Source: Flavobacteriales bacterium (GTDB lineage: Bacteria > Bacteroidota > Bacteroidia > Flavobacteriales_D > CANHHI01). From it: a stretch of 6,004 bases of DNA. Positions 1-5,337 of the stretch are shown here, piece by piece (the first letter of the stretch is position 1; each line of letters starts with the position of its first letter). The notes under the pieces are model-generated. The model saw nothing but the letters and a program-made list of their open reading frames with translations, did no database searches and was not told the origin of the DNA. Both the position numbers and the translations under genes were made by a program. The DNA lies in assembly GCA_947460225.1 (NCBI GenBank), contig CANHHI010000100.1, positions 1 to 6,004 of the forward strand. Direction: 5' to 3'.

Positions 1-275
1 CTCACCTTGTGGTGTTTAATAAAATAGACGCTTACGATGCCAGACCCCGAGAGGATTACGAGCATATACCTGGCGGAAAACCCCATTACACCCTGCAAGA
101 GCTAGAAAACAGCTGGATGAAGAAAATGGACGCCGAAGCGCATTGTGTGTTTATTTCCGCCAAAGACAAGCAAAACATAGAGGAATTGCGCACCTTAATG
201 CTCGCAGAAATTCTGAAAATACACAAGGTTCGTTATCCGAATTACTTATCAGCAGGCGACACATTTAATGTTTAA
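1..275 (+). CDS. hflX: GTPase HflX, C-terminal part (5' end outside window)
   Basis: HflX is a ribosome-associated GTPase that splits stalled or idle 70S ribosomes, notably under heat stress; it acts in the cytoplasm. The visible 90 residues are read in the frame beginning at position 3 and start HLVVFNKIDAYD. NKID is the G4 guanine-specificity motif, and FISAKDKQNIEELR contains the G5 SAK motif followed by the C-terminal helix of the G domain. The tail (EILKIHKVRYPNYL, ending DTFNV) matches the short extension I associate with Bacteroidota HflX. The G1-G3 motifs and the N-terminal HflX domain must lie upstream of the window. The stop is TAA at 273-275. A hairpin repeat begins 12 nt after the stop, but it has no T-run and is not a convincing terminator. 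The alternative is another TrmE-Era-Obg-type GTPase; the tail and the insert between G4 and G5 favour HflX. Confidence 0.9.
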   Translation, partial: HLVVFNKIDAYDARPREDYEHIPGGKPHYTLQELENSWMKKMDAEAHCVFISAKDKQNIEELRTLMLAEILKIHKVRYPNYLSAGDTFNV

Positions 276-283
276 TTGTTCAT

Positions 284-306
284 GTAGGGGCGTATTGTTT
301 ATGCCC
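284..306 (+). repeat. Hairpin repeat copy 1
   Basis: GTAGGGGC at 284-291 begins this copy. The stem is GGGCGTA (288-294) with TATGCCC (300-306), seven pairs including one G-T wobble, around a five-base loop. It starts just after the hflX stop, so it would form in the 3' tail of that message. No T-run follows, so it may protect the 3' end but does not look like an intrinsic terminator. Confidence 0.75.
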
Positions 307-329
307 AAATGAAAACGGACACAAATCAT

Positions 330-355
330 GTAGGGGCAGACCTATGTGTCTGCCC
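330..355 (+). repeat. Hairpin repeat copy 2
   Basis: GTAGGGGC at 330-337 opens the copy. GGGCAGAC (334-341) pairs perfectly with GTCTGCCC (348-355) around the loop CTATGT. The outer GGGC is shared with copy 1, while the inner four pairs are different and still complementary. Confidence 0.85.
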
Positions 356-377
356 TTAAAAAATCGCAAAACATGCA

Positions 378-403
378 ATGGGCGAACACGCAGGTTCGCC
401 CAT
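378..403 (-). repeat. Hairpin repeat copy 3 (inverted)
   Basis: A ten-pair stem: ATGGGCGAAC (378-387) with GTTCGCCCAT (394-403). Read on the minus strand the loop is CTGCGT, which matches the CTATGT loop of copy 2 at four of six positions. The loop and the shared flank at 413-426 both indicate that this copy lies in the opposite orientation to copies 1, 2 and 4. Confidence 0.85.
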
Positions 404-449
404 ACACAAAATTATTGATTACACCGCCGATTTAATGATGTGACAAAAC

Positions 450-472
450 GTAGGGGCGTATTGCATACGCCC
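450..472 (+). repeat. Hairpin repeat copy 4
   Basis: GTAGGGGC at 450-457 begins the copy. GGGCGTAT (454-461) pairs perfectly with ATACGCCC (465-472) around the loop TGC. It is close in sequence to copies 1 and 5. Confidence 0.85.
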
Positions 473-531
473 TGAATGTACATGCCCAAAATAAATGCGC
501 CCGAAACAAACGCCATGAAAACCTACGCACT

Positions 532-556
532 GGGGGCGTATTGCATATGCCCCTAC
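532..556 (-). repeat. Hairpin repeat copy 5 (inverted)
   Basis: GGGGCGTAT (533-541) pairs with ATATGCCCC (545-553) around TGC, nine pairs with one wobble. The complement of the GTAGGGGC start lies at 549-556, so the copy is inverted. The flank TATTGATTACACCG follows at 564-577, as it does after copy 3. Confidence 0.85.
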
Positions 557-605
557 GCAAAACTATTGATTACACCGTCCATTGAATTACCTGTTTTTGT
601 TTGGA

Positions 606-625
606 GGTCTTGCCATGGCAAGACC
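606..625. repeat. Perfect 20-bp palindrome
   Basis: GGTCTTGCCATGGCAAGACC is identical to its own reverse complement. Unlike the neighbouring hairpins it has no spacer in its centre. It could be a cruciform or a dimeric-protein binding site, or simply another member of the local repeat mosaic, which I consider more likely. Confidence 0.7.
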
Positions 626-629
626 CTAC

Positions 630-660
630 CAGACATTGTCTGTTTTATTCTGCTTCGCAG
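630..660 (-). repeat. Double-hairpin module, inverted copy
   Basis: On the plus strand this is CAGAC-ATT-GTCTG (630-642), a TTTTATT linker (643-649) and CTGC-TTC-GCAG (650-660). Read on the minus strand it becomes a GAA-loop hairpin, an AATAAAA linker and then CAGAC-AAT-GTCTG. That is the same arrangement as the module at 756-789, with an identical second hairpin and a different but still paired first stem. Confidence 0.65.
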
Positions 661-694
661 GGCAGGCAAACCCTGCACGTTTTCTGCTTCGCAG
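657..694. repeat. Further small hairpins, including a second CTGCTTCGCAG
   Basis: GCAGGG (657-662) can pair with CCCTGC (671-676) around eight bases. CTGCTTCGCAG at 684-694 is an exact copy of 650-660. The two structures at 650-660 and 657-676 overlap and would be mutually exclusive in a transcript. Confidence 0.6.
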
Positions 695-720
695 GCAAGA
701 CAACCTAGCAGTTACAACGC

Positions 721-752
721 CTGCCGTAGGCAGATTAAAGCATCTATGATGC
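721..752 (+). repeat. Double-hairpin module 1
   Basis: CTGCC-GTA-GGCAG (721-733), a short A/T-rich linker, then GCATC-TAT-GATGC (740-752). Both stems are five perfect pairs with three-base loops. The linker lies within GATTAAAG (733-740). Confidence 0.7.
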
Positions 753-753
753 C

Positions 754-789
754 CTGCACGAAGTGCGGACTAAAACAGACAATGTCTGT
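754..789 (+). repeat. Double-hairpin module 2
   Basis: GCAC-GAA-GTGC (756-766, extendable outward by a T-G and a C-G pair), linker GACTAAAA (768-775), then ACAGAC-AAT-GTCTGT (775-789). It has the same plan as modules 1 and 3, and its second hairpin is the same as that of the inverted copy at 630-642. Confidence 0.7.
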
Positions 790-816
790 GCACGATGTGC
801 GTTTCTGCAAAGCAGA
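790..816 (+). repeat. Two adjoining three-base-loop hairpins
   Basis: GCAC-GAT-GTGC (790-800) directly abuts module 2. TCTGC-AAA-GCAGA (804-816) follows after three bases. They continue the stem and three-base-loop design without the GAYTAAAR linker. Confidence 0.6.
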
Positions 817-821
817 GAAAA

Positions 822-850
822 TCCCCCTAACCCCCTTTGAAAAAGGGGGA
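822..850 (+). repeat. C-run/G-run hairpin of a widespread intergenic type
   Basis: CCCCCTTT (831-838) pairs with AAAGGGGG (842-849) around GAA. A second C-run at 823-827 offers an alternative left arm. Palindromes of this CCCCCTTTGAAAAAGGGGG type are, from memory, common between genes in many bacteria. They yield artefactual peptides such as PLTPFEKGG, which is exactly what one frame reads here. Confidence 0.7.
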
Positions 851-891
851 ATTTGCAAACGCATTCTAGGACAATATCTGTGTGTATCGCC

Positions 892-927
892 CGCACAATG
901 TGCGCAGATTAAAACAGGCTATGCCTG
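892..927 (+). repeat. Double-hairpin module 3
   Basis: CGCAC-AAT-GTGCG (892-904), linker containing GATTAAAA (907-914), then CAGGC-TAT-GCCTG (915-927). The plan is that of modules 1 and 2, with different paired stems. It ends about 20 bp upstream of the predicted xth promoter element. Confidence 0.7.
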
Positions 928-948
928 CGTGTTTTGTGGGCTTTTTAT

Positions 949-956
949 TATCTTTG
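949..956 (+). promoter_or_regulatory. Predicted Bacteroidota -7 promoter element for xth
   Basis: TATCTTTG fits the Bacteroidota primary-sigma -7 consensus TAnnTTTG exactly. It lies four bases before the xth ATG at 961, so transcription would begin at or within a few bases of the start codon, giving a leaderless or nearly leaderless message. A TTTG at 933-936 is too close (12-bp spacer rather than roughly 19) to be a standard -33 element, so the call rests on the -7 box and its placement. Confidence 0.45.
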
Positions 957-960
957 TGGT

Positions 961-1728
961 ATGAAAATTATTACGTATAATGTCAATGGCATACGTGCTG
1001 CGGTGCAGAAGGGTTTTTTGGAATGGCTTGAAAATACTGGTGCAGACGTGGTTTGTTTGCAAGAAATCAAAGCACTGCATGAGCAATTGCCACTTTTGGA
1101 ATTGTCGGCTTTGGGCTATGAAGTTTATACGTATCCAGCGCAGAAAAAGGGATATAGCGGTGTGGCAATTCTCACAAAAATAAACCCTGATAGGGTGGTG
1201 CAGGGCATGCAACACGCCCAACACGATGCAGAGGGTAGGGTGTTGCGTGCTGACTTTGGCGATTTGAGTGTGCTGAGTGTGTATTTTCCTTCGGGTTCTA
1301 GCGGGGAGGATAGGCAAGCTGTTAAAATGCAGTTTTTGGCGGATTTTTCGCTGTATGTGGAAAATCTAAAAAAAGAACGCCCTTATTTGGTTTTGTCGGG
1401 GGATTACAACATCTGCCACAAAGCCATAGACATTCACAACCCAATTTCCAATAAAAACAGTTCAGGATTTTTGCCCGAAGAGCGTGCTTGGGTGGATAGC
1501 TTTTTGGCACAGGGTTTTGTGGATACTTTCCGCTATTTCCATGCGGATTTGGCGCATCAATATACTTGGTGGAGCTACCGAGCCAATGCCCGCACCAAAA
1601 ACTTGGGTTGGCGCATAGATTATCATCTAGTGAGCGCAAATTTGCAAGAAAAACTCCTTTCCTGCCAAATTTTGCCCGATGCCCTACACGCCGACCATTG
1701 TCCTGTTTTGCTTGAACTAAACATTTAA
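961..1728 (+). CDS. xth: Exodeoxyribonuclease III / AP endonuclease (Xth family)
   Basis: Cuts DNA 5' to abasic sites in base excision repair and removes 3' blocking groups; also a 3'-5' exonuclease on duplex DNA. The 255 residues cover the whole endonuclease/exonuclease/phosphatase fold. Visible active-site elements, by comparison with E. coli Xth, are N7 in the opening TYNVNG, E35 in LQEIK (metal ligand), Y108 in VYFPSG, D148 and N150 in GDYN, D220 in GWRIDY, and the D245-H246 pair near the C-terminus. The ATG at 961 is chosen because MKIITYNVNGIRAA is the family's normal N-terminus; a TTG start at 934 would add nine hydrophobic residues encoded by the promoter region. There is no Shine-Dalgarno site. 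It stands alone on the plus strand after the hairpin-rich gap, and its last 12 bp overlap the end of recN. The WSYRANARTKN segment before GWRIDY supports the ExoIII/Ape1 type over other EEP hydrolases. Confidence 0.95.
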   Translation: MKIITYNVNGIRAAVQKGFLEWLENTGADVVCLQEIKALHEQLPLLELSALGYEVYTYPAQKKGYSGVAILTKINPDRVVQGMQHAQHDAEGRVLRADFGDLSVLSVYFPSGSSGEDRQAVKMQFLADFSLYVENLKKERPYLVLSGDYNICHKAIDIHNPISNKNSSGFLPEERAWVDSFLAQGFVDTFRYFHADLAHQYTWWSYRANARTKNLGWRIDYHLVSANLQEKLLSCQILPDALHADHCPVLLELNI

Positions 1729-3384
1729 AGTTTGATGCGCATTTTCTTGCAAAAGGGCTTTTGCGTTTTCCAGTGCGGCTGGGCTTATATTCTCCCCGCT
1801 TAACATTTTGGCAATTTCCGTGATGCGCTCCACAGGGCTCAAATACTTGATGTGTGTCTCTGCACGTTCATCAACGTCTTGTTTATACACTTTGAGTTGG
1901 GCTTTGCCCTGCGCCGCCACTTGGGGCAGATGCGTAATGGCTAAAACCTGCATATTTTTAGACAATTCACGCATAATCCTACCCATTTGCATGGCTACTT
2001 CCCCAGAAACGCCCGTATCCACTTCGTCTAAAATCAGGGTGGGCAATTTTTTATACCCTGCCAATAGGTGTTTAAGTGCCAAAACCACCCTTGCCATTTC
2101 CCCGCCAGAAGCTACTTTTTCTATGTTTTGCAAACTACCGCCTTTGTTGGCACGGAATAAAAATTGTATTTTTTCTGCGCCCCAAGCGTTAAATTCGCTT
2201 GGCGTCAGCTCAATTTGAAACTCGGCATGTGGCATAGACATGCGGGAGAGCAAAGCCTGCACGCTTTGTTGTAGATTTGGCAAGGCACTTGCCCGATTTT
2301 CATGCAATTTGTCGGCACAGGCTTGGGTTTCTTTTTGTTGTTTTTCGTAGGCTATGTGCAGGTTTTGCAACTTTTCTGCTATATTTTCGCTTTGACTGAG
2401 CAATTGCGCAAGGTCTTCTTCTAGTTGCAAAAGCTGTTCTGCGTCTGTAAAATTATGTTTTTTCAATAGCCTTTGGTAGGTGCTGATGCGCTCTCGCAAT
2501 TGATACAATTCCTCGGCGTCCAAATACAAAGCGTCGGCGTAATTTTCTATTTCAGTGGCAACATCTTTGCTTTCTTGATACACCGCATCTAAGCGTGCGA
2601 GGGTTTCTTCGAGTTTGGGTATATCCAATTTTTGCAAGGTGTTGATGCTTTCTTTGAGCAAATTTTGTGCGCCCATATCGCCTTGCAAATACGTCAAAAC
2701 CTTGTGCAAACCAAGTTTGTAGCTTTCTGCCGAAGCCATTTCTCTTTCTTTTTCCAAACTTTTTTCCAACTCACCTTTTTCCAATTGAGCGGTTTTGAGT
2801 TCTTGGTAAATAAATTGTTGGTAGCCTTTTTCTTGATTTTCCTGTTTTTGTAAATTTTCCAATTGCAACAACTGGTTTTTCAAGTCTAAATACTTTTGGT
2901 ACGCCGTGCTATATTGCGCAAAAATCGCCCCGCTTTGCGTGCAGGCATCGAGCCATTCAAATTGGAAAGCGGTTTTGCCAATTTGTAAAGTATCGTGCTG
3001 GGCGTGTATTTGCAAGAGGTGTTGCCCCAATTCTTTGAGGGTGCTTATGTTTACAGGGCTATCATTCACAAAAGCCCTAGATTTGCCCTGTGGCAAAATT
3101 TCCCTGCGCAAAATGCTCAAAGGGTGAAAATCCAAATCCAAATGTTGAAAAATGGGTTCATAGTGGTAATTGCTCAAATCAAAACTCGCCTCCACCACAC
3201 ATTTTTCGTCTTTGTTGCGCAAACTTTGCACATCGGCACGTTCGCCTAAAAGCAAAGCCAGTGCGTCCATCAAAATAGATTTCCCAGAGCCTGTCTGCCC
3301 CGTCAAAGTGGTAAAACCTTCTTGAAAGGCAATATCGGCATTGTCAATGAGTGCGTAGTTTTGTACTTGTAAGGACTTTAACAT
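1717..3384 (-). CDS. recN: DNA repair protein RecN
   Basis: RecN is an SMC-like ATPase that binds DNA ends and helps recombinational repair of double-strand breaks with RecA; it acts in the cytoplasm on the nucleoid. The 555 residues are about the family's usual length. The Walker A loop is GQTGSGKS (29-36), the ABC signature ASGGE is at 425-429, Walker B with the catalytic acid is LILDEVD (450-456), and the switch His is H485 in AITHLPQVAAQ. Residues from about 150 to 355 are rich in Leu, Glu, Gln and Lys and form the coiled-coil arm between the two ATPase halves. Walker A differs slightly from the GETGAGKS I expect in this family (E to Q, A to S), but the phosphate-binding Gly, Lys and Ser are intact. 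ATG at 3384 gives the standard start MLKSLQVQNYALID. It is the last gene of the minus-strand run, 6 nt after the DUF4835 gene, and converges on xth. Confidence 0.96.
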   Translation of the reverse strand: MLKSLQVQNYALIDNADIAFQEGFTTLTGQTGSGKSILMDALALLLGERADVQSLRNKDEKCVVEASFDLSNYHYEPIFQHLDLDFHPLSILRREILPQGKSRAFVNDSPVNISTLKELGQHLLQIHAQHDTLQIGKTAFQFEWLDACTQSGAIFAQYSTAYQKYLDLKNQLLQLENLQKQENQEKGYQQFIYQELKTAQLEKGELEKSLEKEREMASAESYKLGLHKVLTYLQGDMGAQNLLKESINTLQKLDIPKLEETLARLDAVYQESKDVATEIENYADALYLDAEELYQLRERISTYQRLLKKHNFTDAEQLLQLEEDLAQLLSQSENIAEKLQNLHIAYEKQQKETQACADKLHENRASALPNLQQSVQALLSRMSMPHAEFQIELTPSEFNAWGAEKIQFLFRANKGGSLQNIEKVASGGEMARVVLALKHLLAGYKKLPTLILDEVDTGVSGEVAMQMGRIMRELSKNMQVLAITHLPQVAAQGKAQLKVYKQDVDERAETHIKYLSPVERITEIAKMLSGENISPAALENAKALLQENAHQTLNV

Positions 3385-3390
3385 GGTAAA

Positions 3391-4293
3391 TTATCGTAGA
3401 TTTTTTTCGTATTTTCTCGTTGTGGTGCCGTCTATACTTAAAAAAGTTTGATAGACAAAATCTTTGCTCGCTCGATTTTCCCTTTTGAATAAATTAAAAA
3501 CCTCTTCCCCTTTTATTTTCACAAATTGATTGAGCAGGTATAAAAACGGCACCCGTGTTTGCAATTCCTTCAACATACCAATAGATTGCTCTATTTCTTT
3601 TAGGGCAGCGGTTTTGTTGTCAAAAAGCTGGTCTAAGCCCAAGCGGTGGTATTGATACCAAGCGAGCCTAAAATTGGAAAAACTATTTTGGTTTAAATTT
3701 TCTATGAGTAAAAATTTGATATTCTTGCTCTGATTGGTGTTGTCCCAGTTTTTGCTGTCTTGTTGCCTTGCCAAATAAAATATTTCTTGTGCTTTTTGAT
3801 TTGCCCAAGTACCGCCATATTCGCTGAAAGAATCGTAATCTATACCCAAAACCACAAAAGCATAAAAGGCAAAAATAGACACCAAAGGGCTGTTGTAGCG
3901 TCTGTCTTGGTATTCCAATAAATCGCTACTTTGGTAATTAAAAGCTATATTTTCGTCCAAAGCAATGAGCATGGAGGTGTTGTAAGCGGTTTTGTAAATG
4001 GGGCGACTGCTGGTAATTTGCATGGTGCCTTGAAAATTACCTTGCTCTGGGTCTGCTGTTTGTAATATAATCTGAAAGGTGCAAGCCACACGTTCCTCGG
4101 GCAAAAAAGCATCAACACTCCAAAGTGTTGTGTTTAAAAGTGCTTGTATTTTTTCTGCCAATTCCTCAAAAATACCTTTGTCTGCGTAGTCCAAACGAGA
4201 TGCGTCAATGCGCACTTTGGCATTTAATTCCTGTGCAAGGCTTAGATTTACCCAGCACAAAAAGCAGATAAAATACCTAGAAATAGCGTTCAT
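3391..4293 (-). CDS. DUF4835 family exported protein (PorD-like)
   Basis: A 300-residue protein that I recognise as DUF4835, found in Bacteroidota between coaBC and recN. Residues 1-20 form a signal peptide (hydrophobic YFICFLCWV, predicted cleavage LSLA/QE), so the mature protein is periplasmic or envelope-bound. Family-like segments are ELNAKVRI just after cleavage, SSRPIY (95-100), the aromatic block LVSIFAFYAFVVLGIDYDSF (137-156) followed by SEYGG, and YHRLGLDQLFD (215-225). From memory, recent annotation calls this family PorD and links it to the type IX secretion translocon; I cannot verify that here and no other secretion gene is in the window. The ATG at 4293 lies 17 nt inside the preceding lipoprotein gene, which suggests coupled translation, and recN follows after 6 nt. 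The C-terminus (TTTRKYEKNLR) is basic and has no membrane anchor. Confidence 0.85.
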   Translation of the reverse strand: MNAISRYFICFLCWVNLSLAQELNAKVRIDASRLDYADKGIFEELAEKIQALLNTTLWSVDAFLPEERVACTFQIILQTADPEQGNFQGTMQITSSRPIYKTAYNTSMLIALDENIAFNYQSSDLLEYQDRRYNSPLVSIFAFYAFVVLGIDYDSFSEYGGTWANQKAQEIFYLARQQDSKNWDNTNQSKNIKFLLIENLNQNSFSNFRLAWYQYHRLGLDQLFDNKTAALKEIEQSIGMLKELQTRVPFLYLLNQFVKIKGEEVFNLFKRENRASKDFVYQTFLSIDGTTTRKYEKNLR

Positions 4294-4714
4294 AACTGCC
4301 TTGATAATTTTTGTTACAGTCTTTATCTTCGTACCATTTTATGTTTAATCTTTTTTGTAAATCAAAGCTATTTGGGTATGGGTATATGTTGTAGGAGGCT
4401 TGTATGCGGGTTCTAATGGTTTGTATTTGACTTGGATTGGACACAGGATAACTAAAACTATTGTAGGCAATTTGCGAAAAATCGCTGATTTTGCGCACTT
4501 CCAAACCAATTCTGTAGCACTGAATAATTTCTGTATTGTGTTGAAATTGCACGTCAACATCTATTTGTGAACCCCAAATGTTTGAAGATACCCAAATTGT
4601 TCTATCTATGTTTTGATACACAAGCGAATCGCCATAATAACCTACTTTCCCACAACTTGTGGCAAGTGTGAATAGACTAAACAAGGCTAAAATTTTTCTT
4701 CCAAATATTCGCAT
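4277..4714 (-). CDS. Small predicted lipoprotein of unknown function
   Basis: I do not recognise this 145-residue protein. It starts with a clear lipoprotein signal: basic MRIFGRK, hydrophobic ILALFSLFTLA, then ATSC with the lipidation Cys at position 21. The mature part is about 125 residues, with alternating polar/hydrophobic stretches (IDVDVQFQ, RIGLEVRK, IKWYED), many Tyr and Asn, and two further Cys (66, 133). This suggests a compact beta-rich domain tethered to a membrane. Its start lies 28 nt inside coaB and its end overlaps the DUF4835 gene by 17 nt, so it is built into the operon and probably translationally coupled on both sides. Both it and the next gene encode exported proteins, so partnership is plausible but unproven. 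I considered a GldH-type gliding lipoprotein (similar size and signal), but see no convincing shared motif. Confidence 0.8.
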   Translation of the reverse strand: MRIFGRKILALFSLFTLATSCGKVGYYGDSLVYQNIDRTIWVSSNIWGSQIDVDVQFQHNTEIIQCYRIGLEVRKISDFSQIAYNSFSYPVSNPSQIQTIRTRIQASYNIYPYPNSFDLQKRLNIKWYEDKDCNKNYQGSYERYF

Positions 4715-5337
4715 AGTATTGTTGCTAGTTCTGTTTTTTGTAATAATTTACTTTCCCATCGGCTCCCGTCTTTGTGCAACACGACAATTTGGTTTGTGTC
4801 TTTGCCAAATCCAGTTTTTTCGCTGGGTATGTTCAGTACAATGGCGTCTATATTTTTCTCCAATAATTTTTTTTGTGCGTTTGCTTCGGCATTGTTTGTT
4901 TCTAGCGCAAAACCGATGATCATTTGCTGTTTTTTATTTGCCCCCAGTGTTTTGAGTATATCGACAGTAGGTTCAAGTGTTAGACTTAGCTCAGTTAAAC
5001 CTTGTTTTTTGATTTTATCTGTGGCAATTTGCTTTACTTTGAAATCTGCCACCGCTGCAGCTTTGAATACCACATCAACTTTGTCAAATTCGCTCATGCA
5101 GGCGTTTAGCATGTCTTCTGCGCTTTGCACCTGTAATACTTTGAGGTTTGTGTGTTTTGGCACAAGCACTTGGTGCGAACCCAGCACCAAAATAACGTGC
5201 GCCCCTTTTGCTAAAAGACTTTCCGCTAAGGCTATGCCCATTTTCCCAGAGGAACGATTGCCTATGTATCGCACGGGGTCTATGTTTTCTTGCGTGCCAC
5301 CTGCGGTAATCAGCACAGTTTTTCCCTTAAATTCCAT
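4687..5337 (-). CDS. coaB: Phosphopantothenate-cysteine ligase (CoaB), separate from CoaC
   Basis: Joins 4'-phosphopantothenate to cysteine with a nucleotide triphosphate, the second step of coenzyme A synthesis from pantothenate; cytoplasmic. The ATG at 5337 gives 216 residues (MEFKGKTVLITAGGTQENID), starting exactly where the CoaB domain starts in fused CoaBC proteins. A TTG six bases upstream (5343) would add two residues and is the less likely start. Visible motifs are the nucleotide-binding VLITAGGTQ, RYIGNRSSGKMG with the conserved Asn (the usual NHSSGKMG has His where this has Arg), AAAVADF, KIKKQ with the conserved Lys, and GFALETN. The domain is complete. It overlaps coaC by 11 nt in another frame and runs 28 nt into the lipoprotein gene. 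In most bacteria this is the C-terminal half of a CoaBC protein of about 400 residues. Removing one T from the T6 run at the junction would restore such a fusion. Confidence 0.9.
   Translation of the reverse strand: MEFKGKTVLITAGGTQENIDPVRYIGNRSSGKMGIALAESLLAKGAHVILVLGSHQVLVPKHTNLKVLQVQSAEDMLNACMSEFDKVDVVFKAAAVADFKVKQIATDKIKKQGLTELSLTLEPTVDILKTLGANKKQQMIIGFALETNNAEANAQKKLLEKNIDAIVLNIPSEKTGFGKDTNQIVVLHKDGSRWESKLLQKTELATILCEYLEEKF

Larger units (their letters stand above)
281..577. repeat. Array of five GTAGGGGC-type hairpin repeats
   Basis: The first half of the 685-bp gap between hflX and xth holds five small palindromes built on the pattern GTAGGGGC-stem-loop-stem-GCCC. GTAGGGGC occurs on the plus strand at 284-291, 330-337 and 450-457, and as its complement at 549-556. 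The inner stem arms differ (GTAT/ATAC, AGAC/GTCT, GAAC/GTTC) yet remain paired. Copies 3 and 5 are inverted relative to 1, 2 and 4 and share a flanking sequence, TATTGATTACACCG, at 413-426 and 564-577. No open reading frame here has protein-like content. From memory, similar GTAGGGGC palindromes are dispersed through many bacterial genomes, but I cannot name the family or search for it here. Confidence 0.85.
606..927. repeat. Mosaic of short hairpins, mostly with three-base loops
   Basis: This stretch holds about a dozen small palindromes in 320 bp. Most have stems of four to eight pairs closed by exactly three bases (loops ATT, TTC, GTA, TAT, GAA, AAT, GAT, AAA). Several are joined in pairs by a linker resembling GAYTAAAR (733-740, 768-775, 907-914). 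The stems differ between copies but remain complementary. The open frame that crosses the area (476-964) is produced by the repeats and does not look like a protein. I do not recognise a named element. Candidates are a nested insertion site for small palindromic repeats, or a structured transcript. Confidence 0.75.

Noticed and set aside
284..306. Intrinsic terminator of hflX
   Set aside because: The hairpin is well placed but is followed by AAATGAAAAC rather than a T-run, and it is clearly one copy of a repeat.
281..927. CRISPR array
   Set aside because: The repeats are short palindromes of differing sequence in both orientations, with irregular spacing and no unique spacers of constant length. 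No cas gene is present.
281..960. tRNA or other known structured RNA gene
   Set aside because: The hairpins do not assemble into a cloverleaf and no T-loop or anticodon arrangement was seen. I could not fit any riboswitch core by eye.
934..960. Upstream TTG start for xth
   Set aside because: It would add nine hydrophobic residues in front of the normal family N-terminus, and its codons coincide with the predicted promoter.
476..964. A 162-codon open frame across the intergenic region
   Set aside because: It is read straight through the hairpin repeats, is unusually rich in Cys, includes the repeat-derived peptide PLTPFEKGG, and has no domain. Its openness follows from the repeats.
919..1317. 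Minus-strand open frame opposite xth
   Set aside because: It is a shadow of the xth coding sequence with no recognisable protein features.
4277..4714. Gliding motility lipoprotein GldH
   Set aside because: Size and signal peptide fit, but I could not see GldH-like sequence in the mature part.
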